From the NCBI GenBank assembly GCA_000827495.1, contig KN817519.1, positions 202,462 through 266,461 of the forward strand: 64,000 bases of DNA, written 5' to 3'. The position numbers were made by a program, and so were the translations under genes. Every line of letters starts with the position of its first letter. Within the stretch, counting starts at the first letter, position 1. Of this stretch, positions 35,404-48,128 are shown in pieces. The notes beneath the pieces were generated by a model. That model had not been told where the DNA came from. It worked only from the letters and a program-made list of their open reading frames with translations, and made no database searches. This DNA is from Hypholoma sublateritium FD-334 SS-4. Lineage: Eukaryota; Basidiomycota; Agaricomycetes; Agaricales; Strophariaceae.

Positions 35404-37297
35404 ATGTCCCCAGAGCAGCCCCCAAGTAACGGCGGCGACGCGCTCCTCGTCCTCCTCCCCCTCCTCATCGTCCTCTCCACCTTCCTCTTCCTCCTCCTCT
35501 CCTTCCTCATATGCGCTCTCGTCATCCGCCGCCGCCGCGGTATCGTCCTGGGCGACACTGATGGCCCCGTTGACATGTCCCGTGAGGACCTTATCGACGG
35601 CGACGGCGGTTTTGACGGCGTGGAGTCTCGCTGGCTCGAGGGCGCTTCCGATAACGACAGCCGTGCATATCTTCGTGCCAAAGGTTTGTTCTTCCACGCC
35701 ATTTCCTGTCTGCCATTCATCGTTCCCCACAGAATATCAACTGCAATACCCGCCCAATTCCCTTCCCACTGACATAACGCTATCCCAGTTTTTGTCGATC
35801 CAAGAAAAGGGTGTCTCCGCCTGGTGTTTTGAACCAGACTACGAAACCGTCAATTCGCTCCTCGTCCATGCCAGGACTGAAATCACCTTCCTCCCTGACC
35901 CCGCATCTTCGTCATGTGTCCAATCAAATCTTCCCCTCCCTAAACTCAATGAGGTCTACTACTGGGAGGTAAAGATGTTCGACCTCCCAGAAACTACCAA
36001 CGTCGCTGTTGGTCTCGCAACCAAACCGTACCCGCCATTCCGTCTGCCGGGCCTTAGTCGTCATTCCGTGGCATACCACTCGAACGGTGACAAATCACAC
36101 AACTATCCCTTTACAGCAGCTCCTTTTGGTCCCCCTCTCAAAGAAGGCGATGTACTTGGTGTTGCTTATCGTCCACGAACTGGGACCGTATTTTATACCC
36201 GTAATGGCCGCAAGACGGAGGACGCCTTCATTGGTTTAAGCCGCTGGAATCTCTTTCCCACCATTGGCGCAGATGGCCCGTGCAGCGTGCACGTCAACCT
36301 CGGCCAGGCCGGCTTCGTCTTCATCGAAGCCAATGTCAAGAAATGGGGCCTGGCGCCCAGTGTAGGCACACTTGCACCACCTCCAGCTTATGGCAGTGAG
36401 CGTGGCAGCATCCTGCTCGATGTTGGAGGCCGGATCAGGACTAATCCTGACGGTACCCCTTCGAGTGCCGGCGCCTCTTCCGCATCATCCGCTCATAGAC
36501 ATAGAACACGCCGACCAAGGCACTCTGGCGGCTCTGCAATAGCTTCATCGCCTTTGCGATCCGCCCTAGAGCCGCCGCCGATGACACCGCCGCCGCCCAT
36601 AACACCCATCGACGAAGTTGTAGAAGATCAGGAGAGTTCCGAATCAGGATCTGATGACCCGGCGGCACCGCTGTTGAACAGGGCTTTGCTAAACGTGGGC
36701 AACGCCCCGCGCGGTGGGGGCGCCCGCAGTGCTGCATCGCGATCGCCGTCGCCCACCACGTCTGCCAGGTCGTTCAACGACGCAGGTGCGCGCAACCCAT
36801 TTACCAATCGGCGGCACCGTTTATCCTCATCCCTCACTCATTTCGCCACCTCCATGGCAGCTCCCCGCTCAGAACTCTCCGTCCATCTTCACCCGCCGCC
36901 AGACTCGCCCATGAGTCCCAATGCCAATCCCCCAACACCGGGTTACCGGGATATCCATCTCCAGGCACTTACTCCGGGCCATCGCCGAACAGGCAGCACT
37001 AGCAGCAGCAGCACCCCGGCCCCGCCCGCGGATGGCAGTGTCGCCGACGCTACAGTCCCTGCACCGCCCTCCCCGGAGCGCTTGCCGCCTGGCAGTCCGC
37101 TGGCGAGGCGGGACCCGCCGGCGTACTCCCCTCTCGACGCATATACCTACGCGGAAGGCGTCCACATTGACCTGCCTGCCGAGGTCATCGCTGCTGCTCT
37201 TGAGGGAAACTCAATGCCGTCGACGTCGGTTGGCCAATCAAATCCCTCCTCTCGACCATCTGGCCGCAGGTCTAGAAGAAGACAACAACAGCAATAA
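35404..37297 (+). CDS. SSH4: SPRY-domain membrane adaptor of Rsp5 ubiquitin ligase (Ssh4/Ear1-like)
   Basis: Endosomal/vacuolar single-pass protein that recruits Rsp5 to membrane cargo for multivesicular body sorting. MSPEQPPSNGGDALLVLLPL begins a membrane helix (LLIVLSTFLFLLLSFLICAL, residues about 18-37) followed by basic IRRRRG. One intron (about 35684-35732, GTTTGT...CACAG). SPRY domain at about residues 110-290: EKGVSAWCFEPDYETVNSL, YYWEVKMFDLPETTNVAVGL, FRLPGLSRHSVAYHSNGDK, GDVLGVAYRPRTGTVFYTRNG, FPTIGADGPCSVHVNLGQ. The tail is disordered and carries PPAYSPLD, a PPxY-type WW ligand. It ends RRSRRRQQQQ at 37297. About 615 residues. Confidence 0.9.
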
Positions 37298-38230
37298 ATG
37301 GCGTGTATTTTTCCTCTATCTGCGTATTTATGCCAGAGACATGTTTGGTCAGTTGGCGCCTCTTTTTTATCTATCATGTTTGTTCTGGATTTGTATCTAT
37401 GCTGACCACCTCGCATTTCCTATCTTACCCTCTCCTTGTCGCCCACAGTATCAACACCCCTATTGTGTCCTCATTTTCTGTTTCCTCATTTTCTGTTTCC
37501 TCGTTGCTGTTGCTGTTGTAATAAAGCTCCTATCATCTCTAATAGACCACTGCACATGTGCATACCACGAGTCTTGTTCTTTATATCCATGGACCTGGCC
37601 GACTCTACAACCACTACGATGTTCTTTCTACTTTACGTTATTTTCTCGTCCATGCCCGTGGAAGCATATAACCGTTACGCAACACTCATTATCCCAGCAT
37701 AAATTTCAACCACTGTTACGAACCTCGTTGAGCCTTCTGACTCCCATGAAATCTCAGTACAGTTCTCAAAAAATTGCAACGTCAAACGCAAGGCTTCTTG
37801 GATTATTCAACCGAATGAATGACCGGCGCTTTTCTGGTATGTACAAGTTCTATATGGATGTCAGGGGCCAGTGGGTATGATGCAAGATGTCGTGTCGATG
37901 CCGTGGAGAAGAGGACTAGCTATGGTACATACAATAATAGGTGCGGTGATAATAATTTAAACTCTTGTCGTCCGTCCTCATGTGCGCCTCAGCTCCTCGA
38001 TGGACCCGGTGATGGCAATGCAATGGTGATGGTGTGGTGGTTCTACATGCAGATCAGGATGCTGATCGAGATCGCGGTCATCGTCTGTCTTCTCTCTCCC
38101 CAATAAGAATATGTTGGAACGAATAGCGGCGTAACAAAGTCTGGGCAACTGCCTGCCGGTGCGAAGGTCCACCGCAGGCGAGGTCAGGCGGTGCGGGGCT
38201 CTGGCGATGGTGCGGGGTCCTCTGAAACCA
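37298..38230. other. Convergent intergenic spacer, 933 bp
   Basis: SSH4 3' region and the end of the next gene. T-rich, with a directly repeated TCCTCATTTTCTGTT unit at about 37470-37500. Long frames crossing it are shadows of SSH4. No gene recognised. Confidence 0.5.
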
Positions 38231-39108
38231 CTAGCTGCGCGGACGAGCAGCGGACGGGGTTCTGAGGTGGTGTGGCGAGCGAGCCTGGAAGCAGAACAAA
38301 GGGGTCAGCAACGCAATCTATCAAATGACTGCCGTCCAGGAATCGCGCTTCGCGCAGCACGCGGAGCAGCAGCCGAGCGCATAGCACGCCGCCCCGCGCC
38401 CGCACAGCCCGGATAATCCTCGCCGACGACGCCACAGAAAAAAACGCAGCTCACCTCGAAGCGCACGCCGTGGACGTGCTCGAACGCCCATTCTGCGGTG
38501 GGCAGCCGGTCGCGGCGTGGGGGCATTGCGGGCCGCGGCGCCTCCGTGTACATGACGACGCCACCAGAAACCTCCTTGATCACGCCCCGGGGCTCCGCCT
38601 GCAGCATCTGGTTCCGCGCCTTCTCCCTCTCCTTCTCGTCGCGCGCTGCCCGCTGCGCCTCGGCGTCATCCGCCGCGTCCCCGAGCGCTGCATCCGCCGC
38701 CTCGCCCGCTTTCGGTGCCGCGCCGGCCTTCGCGCGGCGCACGCAGCACCCCATCGCTGCGAGCTTGCGGCGCGGGTACTTCGCGAAGTACGCCCAGAGC
38801 GCGAATGCGACGACGACGAGCGCGATGACCATGCCGATGCCAATAAAGCGGTGCACGCCCGGCCTGCTGTAGTAGCTGGTATTTGCTACGGGCGCATCCG
38901 GGGTGGTGCTGAGCGGGTCTGAGTCGGTGCCACCGGCGACGGCGATGTTTGTGGACGAGCAGGATAGGTGGCCCGACGGGCAGGCCTCGACGTCGCCTGT
39001 GCGCTGGATGAGCATTGATGTTCGCTGGGGGAGAAGAAGAGGGGGCCGCACTTGGGTCGCTGGGCGTGCGGTATTATGTAGCACAGCGGTCTTCTTGCCA
39101 CTAACCAT
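38231..39108 (-). CDS. Single-pass membrane protein of unknown function
   Basis: Not recognised. ATG 39106-39108; an internal ATG at 39015 (MLIQRTGDVEACPSGHLSCS) is an alternative start. An ectodomain of about 90 residues with several Cys is followed by a membrane helix IGIGMVIALVVVAFALWAYF and a basic stop-transfer KYPRRK with CC. The cytosolic part is Ala/Glu/Lys-rich and helical (DAEAQRAARDEKEREKARNQ), then GVIKEVSGGVVMYTEAPRPA. After a GTGAGC...TTCCAG intron the last exon reads ARSPHHLRTPSAARPRS, ending TAG 38231-38233. Without that splice the frame runs on as low-complexity residues. Topology resembles mid2-like fungal proteins, without sequence support. Confidence 0.65.
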
Positions 39109-39361
39109 TTCGGTATGATGCTATTGATTCCATGGCGGCTGACGATGGCTATCATCAACCAAATTATTTTAAGCGCTACTTCTTTTCGGATGGCTGACTC
39201 CGCCACCGCCCATTTTGCGCGTTTCGATAACTTCGCACACTAGCCTAACATGCACGGTCACGGTGGAGTGGAGCAATCAGTTGTTTAGAAGCACACAAAT
39301 ACATCTTAGCGACCGTAGTTCTACGCCGCCCGCAGTACTAAAGAAGTAGCCGTTAATTCCA

Positions 39362-41398
39362 CTACGGCTCCAGCCTCTTGGGGTCCCTGGGGAACAAGGA
39401 TGCCCGACGGATGTTGTTCAGCTTCAGGAATAACATCAGCACGCGCTCCAAGCCTATTCCTCCTCCGCCATGCGGCGGGCAACCCATGCGGAAAGCATCG
39501 ACATAACCTTTCATCGAATCGGGATCGACGCCTTTTTCCCGCATTTTTTCACATAGCAATTTGGGGTCATGTATGCGCTGTGCTCCAGAGAGAATTTCCT
39601 CCCCGCGCATGAAAAAGTCGTAAGAATTGGACAGCGTCTGTGACAGCGTGCATGAGTATTGCATGTCTCTGGCTCCACCCATAAATGTTAAAACTTACAG
39701 GATCCTCTGGATCAGGCATGGTATAAAATGGGCGAAGCGCCATTGGGAATTTATCGATGATGTAGTAATCAGTATCATATTTCTGTTTGATCAACACGCC
39801 TAGTCGTTTTTCATTGGCAGTGCTGTCAAAGAGATTGCTCAGAAAACAAAAACAAAAGGAGTGAGTGACTGCTGGAATTTACCTGAAGTCGTCTAATTCT
39901 TCTCGCGGAACGCCGTCTTCCACCAAGATGTCGACGGCTTCCCGGAAAGATAAAACGAGGGTGCCCTCGGGACCTTCTCTCCATTTAAAGTCGTCTGCTT
40001 GATATTGCTTTTGAACGGTTTGGATTTCCTTCTTGTATTTATCCCTTAAACCACTAAAAATGTTCTTGAGCATGCCGTCAAGAGTCTCCATGACTTCATG
40101 ATAGTGCTCTTCGATGGACATTTCCAGATCGAGCCCCATAAACTCAGTCATATGACGGTGTGTATTGGAATCCTCCGCTCGGAAGACGGGTCCAATCTCG
40201 TAAACGCGTTCGAAATCAGCGGCAATAGCCATCTGCTTCGCCAGCTGCGGAGACTGAGCCAAGAAGGCATTACCTAGTCAACGAAACAGGTGAGCGGAGT
40301 GCACGAGTCGAGATATTGCAGTTACCTTTGAAGTAATTGACTTTAAATACAGATGCGCCTGACTCTGTCGCAGCACCCTGGAGTTTGGGACTGTGAATCT
40401 CGATAAATCCTTGACCGCTCAAAAATTGACGGAACAAATCTCCGATGGCACTTTGCAGTCTGAAGATAGCTTGATTGGTGGTAGTCTGTGAAAAACATCA
40501 GTGTATGATGGGATTCCACAACAGAAAACTGATTTACCCTCAGGTCGATAACTCTATTGTTCAAACGAGTTTCTAAAAGGACGCGCTTAAATTGTGGCTC
40601 TGCATTCGCGTCGTCGGTCTCCGGACGATTTGGGTCATCCGGACGTGTGGCATCCTCGACGGAGAATGGTAGACGAGCGTCCAGACCGGCTATTAGAAAG
40701 ATCTAGGCGCCGATCAGCTTCACGGTGATTGCTGCCGAGATAATCGCGCTCACCTTTGAGACGTGGATTTCGACGTCGGAGACGGTTGCACTCTTGATAG
40801 GTTCGGATGTTTTCGCGGCAGTGCCCTCAATGAGAATGATACTCTCATCGGCCAAGCTTGCAGTCCACTTGACCATTTGCTTGGACACGGTTTCTGGGGA
40901 AACGACAAGAACAGCCTGGATGGAGTCGGTCTTCTGACGCAGGTTCAGGAAAACCATCTTGGCTCCCTGAGCGCGCGACGTCTGGACTCTGGCGCGCACT
41001 AGAACCTTTTCACCAACGCGACTTGCGAGCGTGGTGATATCATCTCGCGGTATACGAGGCCTAGATTGCGATTGATTAAGAGGAAGAGGTCCATAATTCT
41101 CTGTGGCATAGTCCTAATCGATAGTGAGTTCCTCACTGTAATCCACAAATTTGAAGATCACACTGACAACTTCGGACGCGGCTTTCTGTTGTTCAATCTC
41201 CTTCTGTTTTGCAGCCTTCTCCGCCGCCTTTTTCTCTTTCTCTGCAGCCTTGGCCGCCTTTTTGAGCGCGCTCTTAGTAGGACCGCCTTCTTCAGTCCTA
41301 GATGAGAGTTATAAACGGAAAGTAGCTCAAAGAGTGGGAAATACTCACTGTTCCTGGGTAGGCTGGGGTGGGGCGTCTTTGGGTTCTGAATCGGCCAT
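39362..41398 (-). CDS. DPS1: Aspartyl-tRNA synthetase, cytoplasmic
   Basis: Class II synthetase charging tRNA-Asp. ATG 41396-41398 ([17 protein letters not shown]), then a Lys/Ala-rich extension ([19 protein letters not shown]) that aids tRNA binding in eukaryotes. OB-fold anticodon domain: [20 protein letters not shown] and [18 protein letters not shown]. Catalytic core: [17 protein letters not shown] (motif 1), [40 protein letters not shown] (motif 2, with [11 protein letters not shown]), [18 protein letters not shown] and [19 protein letters not shown] (motif 3). Ends [14 protein letters not shown] 39362-39364. About 560 residues in about eight exons. Starts 225 bp from the divergent AAT1. 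Confidence 0.95.
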
Positions 41399-41470
41399 GG
41401 TGGTGGAGAATGAGATGCAGCGATGGAGTCATATTGACAGATATAAAATGTGATTTCGCCGGCAGATTAG

Positions 41471-43169
<1,699 letters not shown>

Positions 43170-43579
43170 AATTATTGTAATCGCCAAACTGGAGGCTGTA
43201 GAGTTGTATATCCAACCTTCCCCATGAACGCTGATAGCATACACGCGGGTATTATATCCTAAGCTCTGTCTAGATACTTAAATTTAGTCCAGAATTTAGA
43301 AGGTTATGTATCACTTCTTTCAGGTTTCTATTTTCTCCAGAGCGGCAGACGAGTAGGGGAACGTTCCGCTTCACGTGTCCATGCATCGTGGGGTACGCGC
43401 GGGAAGGCGCGGGAACCGGCGCCTTTTCGGTATATCAAGTCCACTCGCTTAACTTGCGCCTAACCAGATTCGCTACCCGGGTAAGTATCTAATCAAGCCA
43501 CATAGCCTCGTTCCCGACGCTGTGGACATATCTGATAGAGACAGTGTGTGTGCCTAGGCGTGAATATCGCATTTATACC
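43170..43579. promoter_or_regulatory. Upstream region with paired E2F/MBF-like sites
   Basis: AAT1 3' end, then a promoter for the next gene: E-box CACGTG at 43372-43377, two GCGCGGGAA words at 43397-43405 and 43407-43415 exactly 10 bp apart, and a TATA-like TATATC at 43431. GCGCGGGAA resembles E2F/DP or MBF sites. The functional reading is inference. Confidence 0.45.
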
Positions 43580-45478
43580 ATGGGATCGGTGACGCACGGG
43601 TTCACTCCTCTTCTCCCCGGTGCTTGGGCATCGACGTGGACGCTATCACCAGAACAAGACGCTTCGGAGGTCCAAAAGACGCCTCGACTGGCGGAGACAC
43701 CCATGCCGTACTCTGTATCGTCGCAAGATATCCCTGTTCCTGCCCCGGAAACGCCCAACTCCAAGGCATTGGGGTACGATGCAGGTCCAGAGCGCAGTGC
43801 GCATATAGACGACGACGACTCAGACGCCATTTCCTTTGAGGACGATGACAGCTCGGTGCTGTCCGAGGATTTCTACAGCTTCATATCGCACGAAGTAAGT
43901 ACCTTTCGGCCTACATTCCAATCTGTATTGCATATTTACGGGCTCTGAACAGGACACAGATACGACGCTCCCCAGCAGCGTTATGTCGGTAGGTGCACGG
44001 TGTCTGGACTCCATTATACCCGCCATTCTTAACGCCGCGTGCAGATGTCCCCCACCAAAGAGCTGGGCTCGTCGGAGGGTCTTCTAGGCCCGCTCGAGTT
44101 CTCAGGATCCCACTTCGATTATTCACAGATAGGCTCAAGCTTGCGCATACTCGCAGAAGCAAACGTTCTAGCGCCAGACGCCATTCCTCCTGCCCCCGAA
44201 GCCCCAGTGGTGCCCGATACCGCCCCATCTACCACCGCCCCATCTACCGACGCCACCGTTGCGCTGGAAATGGCGGCGCTTGCCCTGGGGCGCTCCCTCC
44301 CGAATTTAAGCGCCTGTGGACAGCAGCTGACAACATGTGGCAGCCCGCGGATCGGCACTGCCACGCGCTCATTGAGCGGCGCCTCTAGCGGATATGAAGG
44401 CGACTCCGCCTCGGCGCACTCTGACGACTCGGACATTAATTACCGCGACACTGGCGTCGCGACCCTGAGCTTCGCGCCCAGCGTGGGCAACGCAGCGCAC
44501 CCGCGCGATAGGAGTGGGTGGGAGGCGCGGCCGCGCAGCTCATCGCTCCAGGATCGCTCGCGAGCGTGGAGGGGCGACGATAGCTCACTGCACGCGCAGC
44601 ACAGCGCGCTTGTTCTCGAACAGCCGGATGGCGATAACCCGTGGACACTTTTCTTGGACCCAACGCTCACGGCTACGGAAGACGAAGCTGTGTCGCGCTC
44701 GTCTGTGGTATCCCTCTCCCGTGCGTCGTCCTTCGCGCCGCAAGGAGACAGGGTCTCGGTCACCTCTGTCCTCACCTTTACGTCGGTTGCATCGTTGCGC
44801 TTCACGCCTTCTGGCGACCCGTATATAACAAGCACGCCCATCGTCCCTCAGCGGATCGCCCCTCAGCAGGAGACGTACTTTCCAGTGTATGATCTTCCGG
44901 CACCGCTAGGCCCCCCGTTCGTCGAGTCTGGGCCGTCGACGGTGACTGTCAACCCTATTGACGAATCTATCCGCTCCAGGAATTTCTTGCAAAAGACAAA
45001 AATTCTGTGCAGCAAACTCAAGAAACTCATCACCTTGAAGGCGAAAAAAGAACGAAAAGCGCCAGACGCTCCGTTCATCCACCGCACAATCCTTAGTAAC
45101 GACCGCTTTGACCCCAGCATGACCCCTCCTTTTCAGCGCTTCCCACAAATGACATCTCCCTCTTTCTCTTCCGTCGAGAGACCTAGTACGTTCCGCCGCT
45201 CCGCTAAAACTTCCTCGCCGTCTGTCGCACTCTCGTATACCCCGGAGTATACCGCTGGTCGCTCGATGCAGACCTCGGACGAGAAGCTAAGTTATGAATA
45301 CCATCCGAAACCCAAGACGCCTCAAGATATCAGATCGAGGCGCAGGTTTTCTTTGCCAGCGTTTGCTGCAAATTCCTCCTCAAGTCCTCCCCCGACGAAT
45401 AACGCAGGACCAGCTCTTCCCACAAGAAGACGAAAAATTTCCTCTATCCTCTCTTCAGATAGACGAACCATGCGCTAA
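43580..45478 (+). CDS. Large disordered protein of unknown function
   Basis: Not recognised. ATG 43580 (MGSVTHGFTPLLPGAWASTW), then an acidic stretch DDDDSDAISFEDDDSSVLSE. Two introns (GTAAGT...ACAG, GTAGGT...GCAG) flank a small exon DTDTTLPSSVMS. The long last exon (about 480 codons) is Ser/Pro/Thr/Ala-rich. It carries a 15-bp tandem duplication at 44219-44248 (TAPST twice) and ends with a basic segment: SRNFLQKTKILCSKLKKLIT, LKAKKERK, then RSRRRFSLPAF and TRRRKISSILSSDRRTMR. RRRFSLP and RRRKISS look like basophilic phosphorylation sites. Stop TAA 45476-45478. About 595 residues. Two E2F-like words upstream hint at cell-cycle expression. Confidence 0.7.
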
Positions 45479-45655
45479 GCCGCAAAACCCAATTATCTGG
45501 CTTCGTCGGACACCAAAATTGATGCTTCACCCGGACACACCATATCATGTTGACACCTCCTCCACCCTTCTTGTTGTGACTGTAATTACACCGTCTGTGT
45601 AGACTGTACAATATCTGTCTGTCTCTGTACTTGTTTGTTTGAGAGTTGTACTTGA

Positions 45656-46913
45656 TTAGATATCAAGATCTTCATCTGGGTCGTCATCGTCAATGTCATC
45701 AGCGGAGTCCGGGTCGTAGAAGATCGCTCCAGGAGCATTGCTCGTAATCGGTACCCCTAAGTGTAGCGAGGCGCATTAGAAGAGAGGCGCACATGCGGAC
45801 GAGAGCAATCTACCTTCATGCGCATATGGTAGGGGAACCTGCGCCCTGGATTCTTGCTGGGAAGACGTCAGGCTGAGATTGAAGGGCAAATTCTGCGTCG
45901 GATCTGGAGCGGCGCTTGGGATGTGCTAGATTTCGCGTCAATAAAATATATCGCGATCCTTTGGACAGCTTCTTACCTCGGTATGTCGCTTCGCGAACGG
46001 CTGTATGCTCTCCAGTTCCATTAGCTCGCACGGGCAGCCCAGCGCAGTCGCCCAGCCCTCCAGCACGCGCTCGACACCGCGCTTGCGGCCAGCGCCCCCT
46101 TCGCGCACGACGACCTCGGCGACGAACTCGCCCGCACCGCCGCTGCCCTCGCCGCCGGGGCCGAACACGAGGCTCTCCGTGTCATGCACGCGCTCGCTTA
46201 CCGGGATGAACACACCCCAGAACTTGGGCGCGGGCGAGAGCGGCGGCGGAGGCATGAGGAACTCCGCGGCCAGGTGCGTGAGGAGCGCAGGCGGGTGTAC
46301 GGTTATATGTGCGAGAGCGGACGAGAACCCCGTCTGCGTGATCAGCGGGAGGAGGCGCGAGGGCGCGTGCGCGTGCAGGACGAGGCGCGCATCTGGGCCG
46401 GGCGGTCAGGCGGCTGGTGGGCGCGGGCGTGGTGGACGCGTACCAGGGTGCTTTTTAACGGCTTCACAGACTCGCGCGAGGGTTTTGTACGCCTCGGAGA
46501 GTGATTCCCGATCCTCAAGGAGCGTGTCGATTGAGTCGATGATGACTGTCGTCGCCTGAGACGGCACCGCAAGCGCTGAGCAACGTTCGTGAGCGATAAT
46601 GGAGCCTGCGCAGTCAGTGCAACGCACCGTTCTCCACTATCGAGAGCAGTTCGTCCGAGTAATCAGATTGGCCATAGCCTGGGATGCGGTCAGTCCAGTC
46701 ATGCACCTCAGTCGATGCGGCCGCCTGCGTCAGGCTAGATGGCTGGTAAAGCAAGCAGAAAAGCAAATTGTGGCGCGTTGATCCCTTGACGCTCGGCTCC
46801 TGCGCAAGGATGCTTGCTAGAATGGGTAAACTACTTTGCGCGAGAGACGACTGTAGAACGAGTAGCGGATGGCGTTGCGATTCATTCTTGAGGATGGATG
46901 GGAGGAGTACCAT
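45656..46913 (-). CDS. ELP5: Elongator complex subunit Elp5
   Basis: RecA-like subunit of the Elp456 ring, needed for wobble-uridine modification of tRNA. ATG 46911-46913 (MVLLPSILKNESQRHPLLVL), then SSLAQSSLPILASILAQEPS, and after a GTGCGT...CTCAG intron ALAVPSQATTVIIDSIDTLL. Next ESLSEAYKTLARVCEAVKKH and, after a GTACGC...CCCAG intron, ARLVLHAHAPSRLLPLITQT, PAPKFWGVFIPVSERVHDTE and a Gly-rich strand. The last exons give LPFNLSLTSSQQESRAQVPL, PYAHEG and GAIFYDPDSADDIDDDDPDE ending at TAA 45656-45658. The LPFNLSLT..Q...R..VPLPY tail and acidic IFYDPDS...DEDLDI end are characteristic. About 330 residues. Confidence 0.85.
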
Positions 46914-47063
46914 TTCAAAAGATGGGTGTTTTGGACATAGTCGATTCGCATCAAACTCCAGACCTCTTTATGGAATGACGCGCCTTTGCATGAGATGTGA
47001 TTACATACAACATTAACTAGCATAAATTTTGGGTAGATAGAATTCCTGAAAGCATAAAATAAA

Positions 47064-47924
47064 TTATTTGGTACCCTGTGCCCATTTGCTCCTCTCCAAA
47101 TACCGCTTGCCCAATTTCCATCGGAGTATTCCAATCGATTTTGTGTGGTGATCAAGCTCAAACCCTGCCGAGCGCAGGGAAGGCCGGAGGTACGACACTA
47201 ACGGCGAGTCCGACGCCTCAATGCGCTCCAGCTTCGGGTCGTTGTTGAACGCGTGGTCGACCGCACACTTAAGGAGGTCGTCCTGGATGCCTGTCGTGTG
47301 GTACGCTTCCTCGACGTGGAAGTGGCGAATCACCGCAGTCCGTGGGCCGCGCGTCTCCCCCTTGGGCAGCTTGGTGGTCGGCTGCGTCGCGTCGATGGCG
47401 ATAAGGCCGACGAAGACCTGGCCCGAGTCGATGATCCAGAAGCCCGAGGCAGGGTTTTTCGAGTAGTATTTGTCGATGTCCTTCAGGTCGCCGAAGCGCA
47501 GGATCTCCTGCGTCAGGTCCTCAAAGTACGGGCGGTTTATCCTACACTGGCATTAGCCACTACAGTCACGGCGGAGGCAGGCCAGCTCACCAGTCGACGG
47601 CGAACAAGATGGGAACGGCCATGGACGCGATGGCGGGGAAGGGCTTGAGGTACCCAATCCATCCCAGCTCGCCCGACGGCCACCAGCTCATCGACTGGAT
47701 GAAGATGGACGTGAGCCCGAGCCACACCGCAATCGTCAGCGGGTGTGCATATGCTGTGTGCGCGCACGCGATCAGCAAACGCGCGGCGTGCAATAGACGG
47801 AAGGCGACTTACTCTTGTTGTTGGCGACGGCAAGCGACTGGAAGTTCGCCTTGGAGATCATGAACAGCGCGAGCTTCTTGTCGTCCGCGGCATAGGGCCT
47901 GATGGCGAAGGATGGGGCGTCCAT
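47064..47924 (-). CDS. Membrane-bound GNAT-like acetyltransferase
   Basis: ATG 47922-47924 (MDAPSFAIRPYAADDKKLAL), then FMISKANFQSLAVANNK. After an intron come two hydrophobic segments, PLTIAVWLGLTSIFIQSMSW and FPAIASMAVPILFAVDW, inserted into an acetyltransferase-like fold, as in NAT8-type enzymes. Then INRPYFEDLTQEILRFGDLK, GFWIIDSGQVFVGLIAID, AVIRHFHVEEAYHTTGIQDD (the acetyl-CoA loop position, with an atypical G), HAFNNDPKLERIEASDSPLV and SLRSAGFELDHHTKSIGILR. Stop TAA 47064-47066. About 235 residues. Mushrooms commonly have multiple relatives of this type. The substrate is unknown, and the canonical Q/RxxGxG/A is only partly kept. Confidence 0.7.
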
Positions 47925-48128
47925 TGGGGAGGAAAGAGAGAGCGGGCGGTCATGATCATCACGGTCGCCGGAAATAAATAGACGGAAATTATTGCTGAAA
48001 TTCAGTTGGTCGGCCCTGGCTGGGCCCTGGCGCACGTTGGTCGAGAATGAGTTCTATTTTTGGCTCACTACATAATTCGATCGCGATCGCTCTCAGGCTA
48101 CGACTCCTCTTTCAACTAAACTTTAACC

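Noticed and set aside
36921..37880. Plus-strand 319-codon frame overlapping the end of SSH4
   Set aside because: Out of frame with SSH4 and running into its 3' region; composition matches a frame-shifted shadow.
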